NCBI RefSeq assembly: GCF_002900095.1
Contig: NZ_LLKN01000002.1
Coordinates: 620,001 to 684,000, forward strand
Source: Salegentibacter mishustinae
Lineage (GTDB): Bacteria; Bacteroidota; Bacteroidia; Flavobacteriales; Flavobacteriaceae
Length of the DNA: 64,000 nt
Direction of reading: 5' to 3'
Of the stretch, positions 63,781 to 64,000 are shown in pieces. Under the pieces are notes generated by a model, which saw nothing but the letters and a program-made list of their open reading frames with translations, did not search any database and was not told the DNA's origin. Position 1 is the stretch's first letter, and each line of letters opens with the position of its first letter. Made by a program: the position numbers and the translations under genes.

Positions 63781-64000
63781 AGCGATTGCACCTTATTGTC
63801 GTTGAGGTGGTTTTCTATTTTAGACTTCAAAATATGCCTGGCACGGGCCAAATTAGATTTTGAACTTCCTACACTTATATTCAGCATTTCTGCAATCTCT
63901 TTGTGTGAAAATCCGTCTAGTGCATAGAGGTTAAAAATTTGCCGGTAACGTTCTGGCAAATCCTGAATACTTTCTAATAGAAAATCGGTTGTAATTTCTT
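63777..64000 (-). CDS. ECF-type RNA polymerase sigma factor, C-terminal part (cut by window edge)
   Basis: The visible 74 codons encode sigma region 4: LPERYRQIFNLYALDGFSH and KEIAEMLNISVGSSKSNLAR, a helix-turn-helix that reads the -35 element. The frame stays open to the window end (EITTDFLLESIQDL), so the TTG near 63957 is not the start. The stop overlaps the ATG of the downstream anchor-barrel gene by 4 bases, the usual way a sigma factor and its regulator are paired. Confidence 0.92.
   Translation of the reverse strand, partial: EITTDFLLESIQDLPERYRQIFNLYALDGFSHKEIAEMLNISVGSSKSNLARARHILKSKIENHLNDNKVQSL

Noticed and set aside
1-64000. CRISPR arrays, rRNA genes, intact insertion sequences
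   Set aside because: No regularly spaced repeat-spacer series, rRNA segment or transposase was found; repeats seen are short dispersed hairpins.

Overview
The window is AT-rich bacterial chromosome from a marine-type member of the Flavobacteriaceae (Bacteroidota), probably in or near the Gramella/Christiangramia-Salegentibacter-Zunongwangia group. The evidence is a SusC/SusD pair with PKD-domain glycan-binding lipoproteins, SprE/PorW of the type IX secretion and gliding machinery, a PID-CTERM sorting tail, DUF2490, DUF4292, DUF5687 and HU-CCDC81/SPOR proteins, an atpB-E-F-H-A-G cluster without atpD and atpC, and repeated Bacteroidota -7 promoter boxes (TAnnTTTG). The genus is an inference.

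Left end (1-7.7 kb) is accessory DNA. The start of a tyrosine integrase runs off the left edge. It sits 166 bases from a tRNA-Met 3' fragment (330-371), the expected right end of an element integrated into that tRNA. Beyond it lie a small orphan gene, a pentapeptide-like beta-helix protein with two membrane segments, and a response regulator / multi-PAS histidine kinase / response regulator module (3068-7398). This module is flanked on both sides by decayed copies of the 3' end of what looks like a rolling-circle replication initiator gene.

7.7-10.3 kb carries a DUF2490 protein, an exported beta-carbonic anhydrase lipoprotein and a YitT membrane protein. 10.7-25.1 kb is a polysaccharide utilisation locus for a beta-glucan, probably laminarin: a membrane-spanning sensor/HTH regulator, SusC, SusD, a PKD/carbohydrate-binding surface protein, a GH16 lipoprotein, a GH3 beta-glucosidase and a second GH16. 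The likely flow is surface cleavage by GH16, import by SusCD, then periplasmic trimming by GH16 and GH3. A long imperfect hairpin with a U-tract separates the GH16 and GH3 genes.

25.2-43.4 kb is mainly core genome: a hybrid histidine kinase, a PID-CTERM mini-protein, riboflavin synthase, pdxA, yceD-rpmF-fabH-accB-accC (lipid synthesis), an FAD oxidoreductase, mtgA, a GreA-like protein, a repeat-rich spacer, an orphan ABC ATPase, a PaaE-like reductase, a DUF5687/ABC exporter pair and sprE/porW. 43.4-49.3 kb is the F1Fo ATP synthase cluster. 49.4-64 kb holds a flippase, dut, a sugar nucleotidyltransferase, a TPR/DUF4292/EnvC-like trio, an overlapping lipoprotein/barrel pair, a thioesterase, an HU-SPOR protein, dprA, trpS, plsC, and an ECF sigma factor overlapping a protein that seems to join an anti-sigma-like inner-membrane anchor to an outer-membrane barrel.

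The signals least explained by standard annotation are: a dispersed intergenic hairpin repeat whose stem bases covary between three copies (one copy lies inside the loop of a terminator), the duplicated Rep remnants, a C-terminal protein tail encoded by an intergenic repeat, inverted repeats inside the atp operon, and the putative trans-envelope sigma partner.
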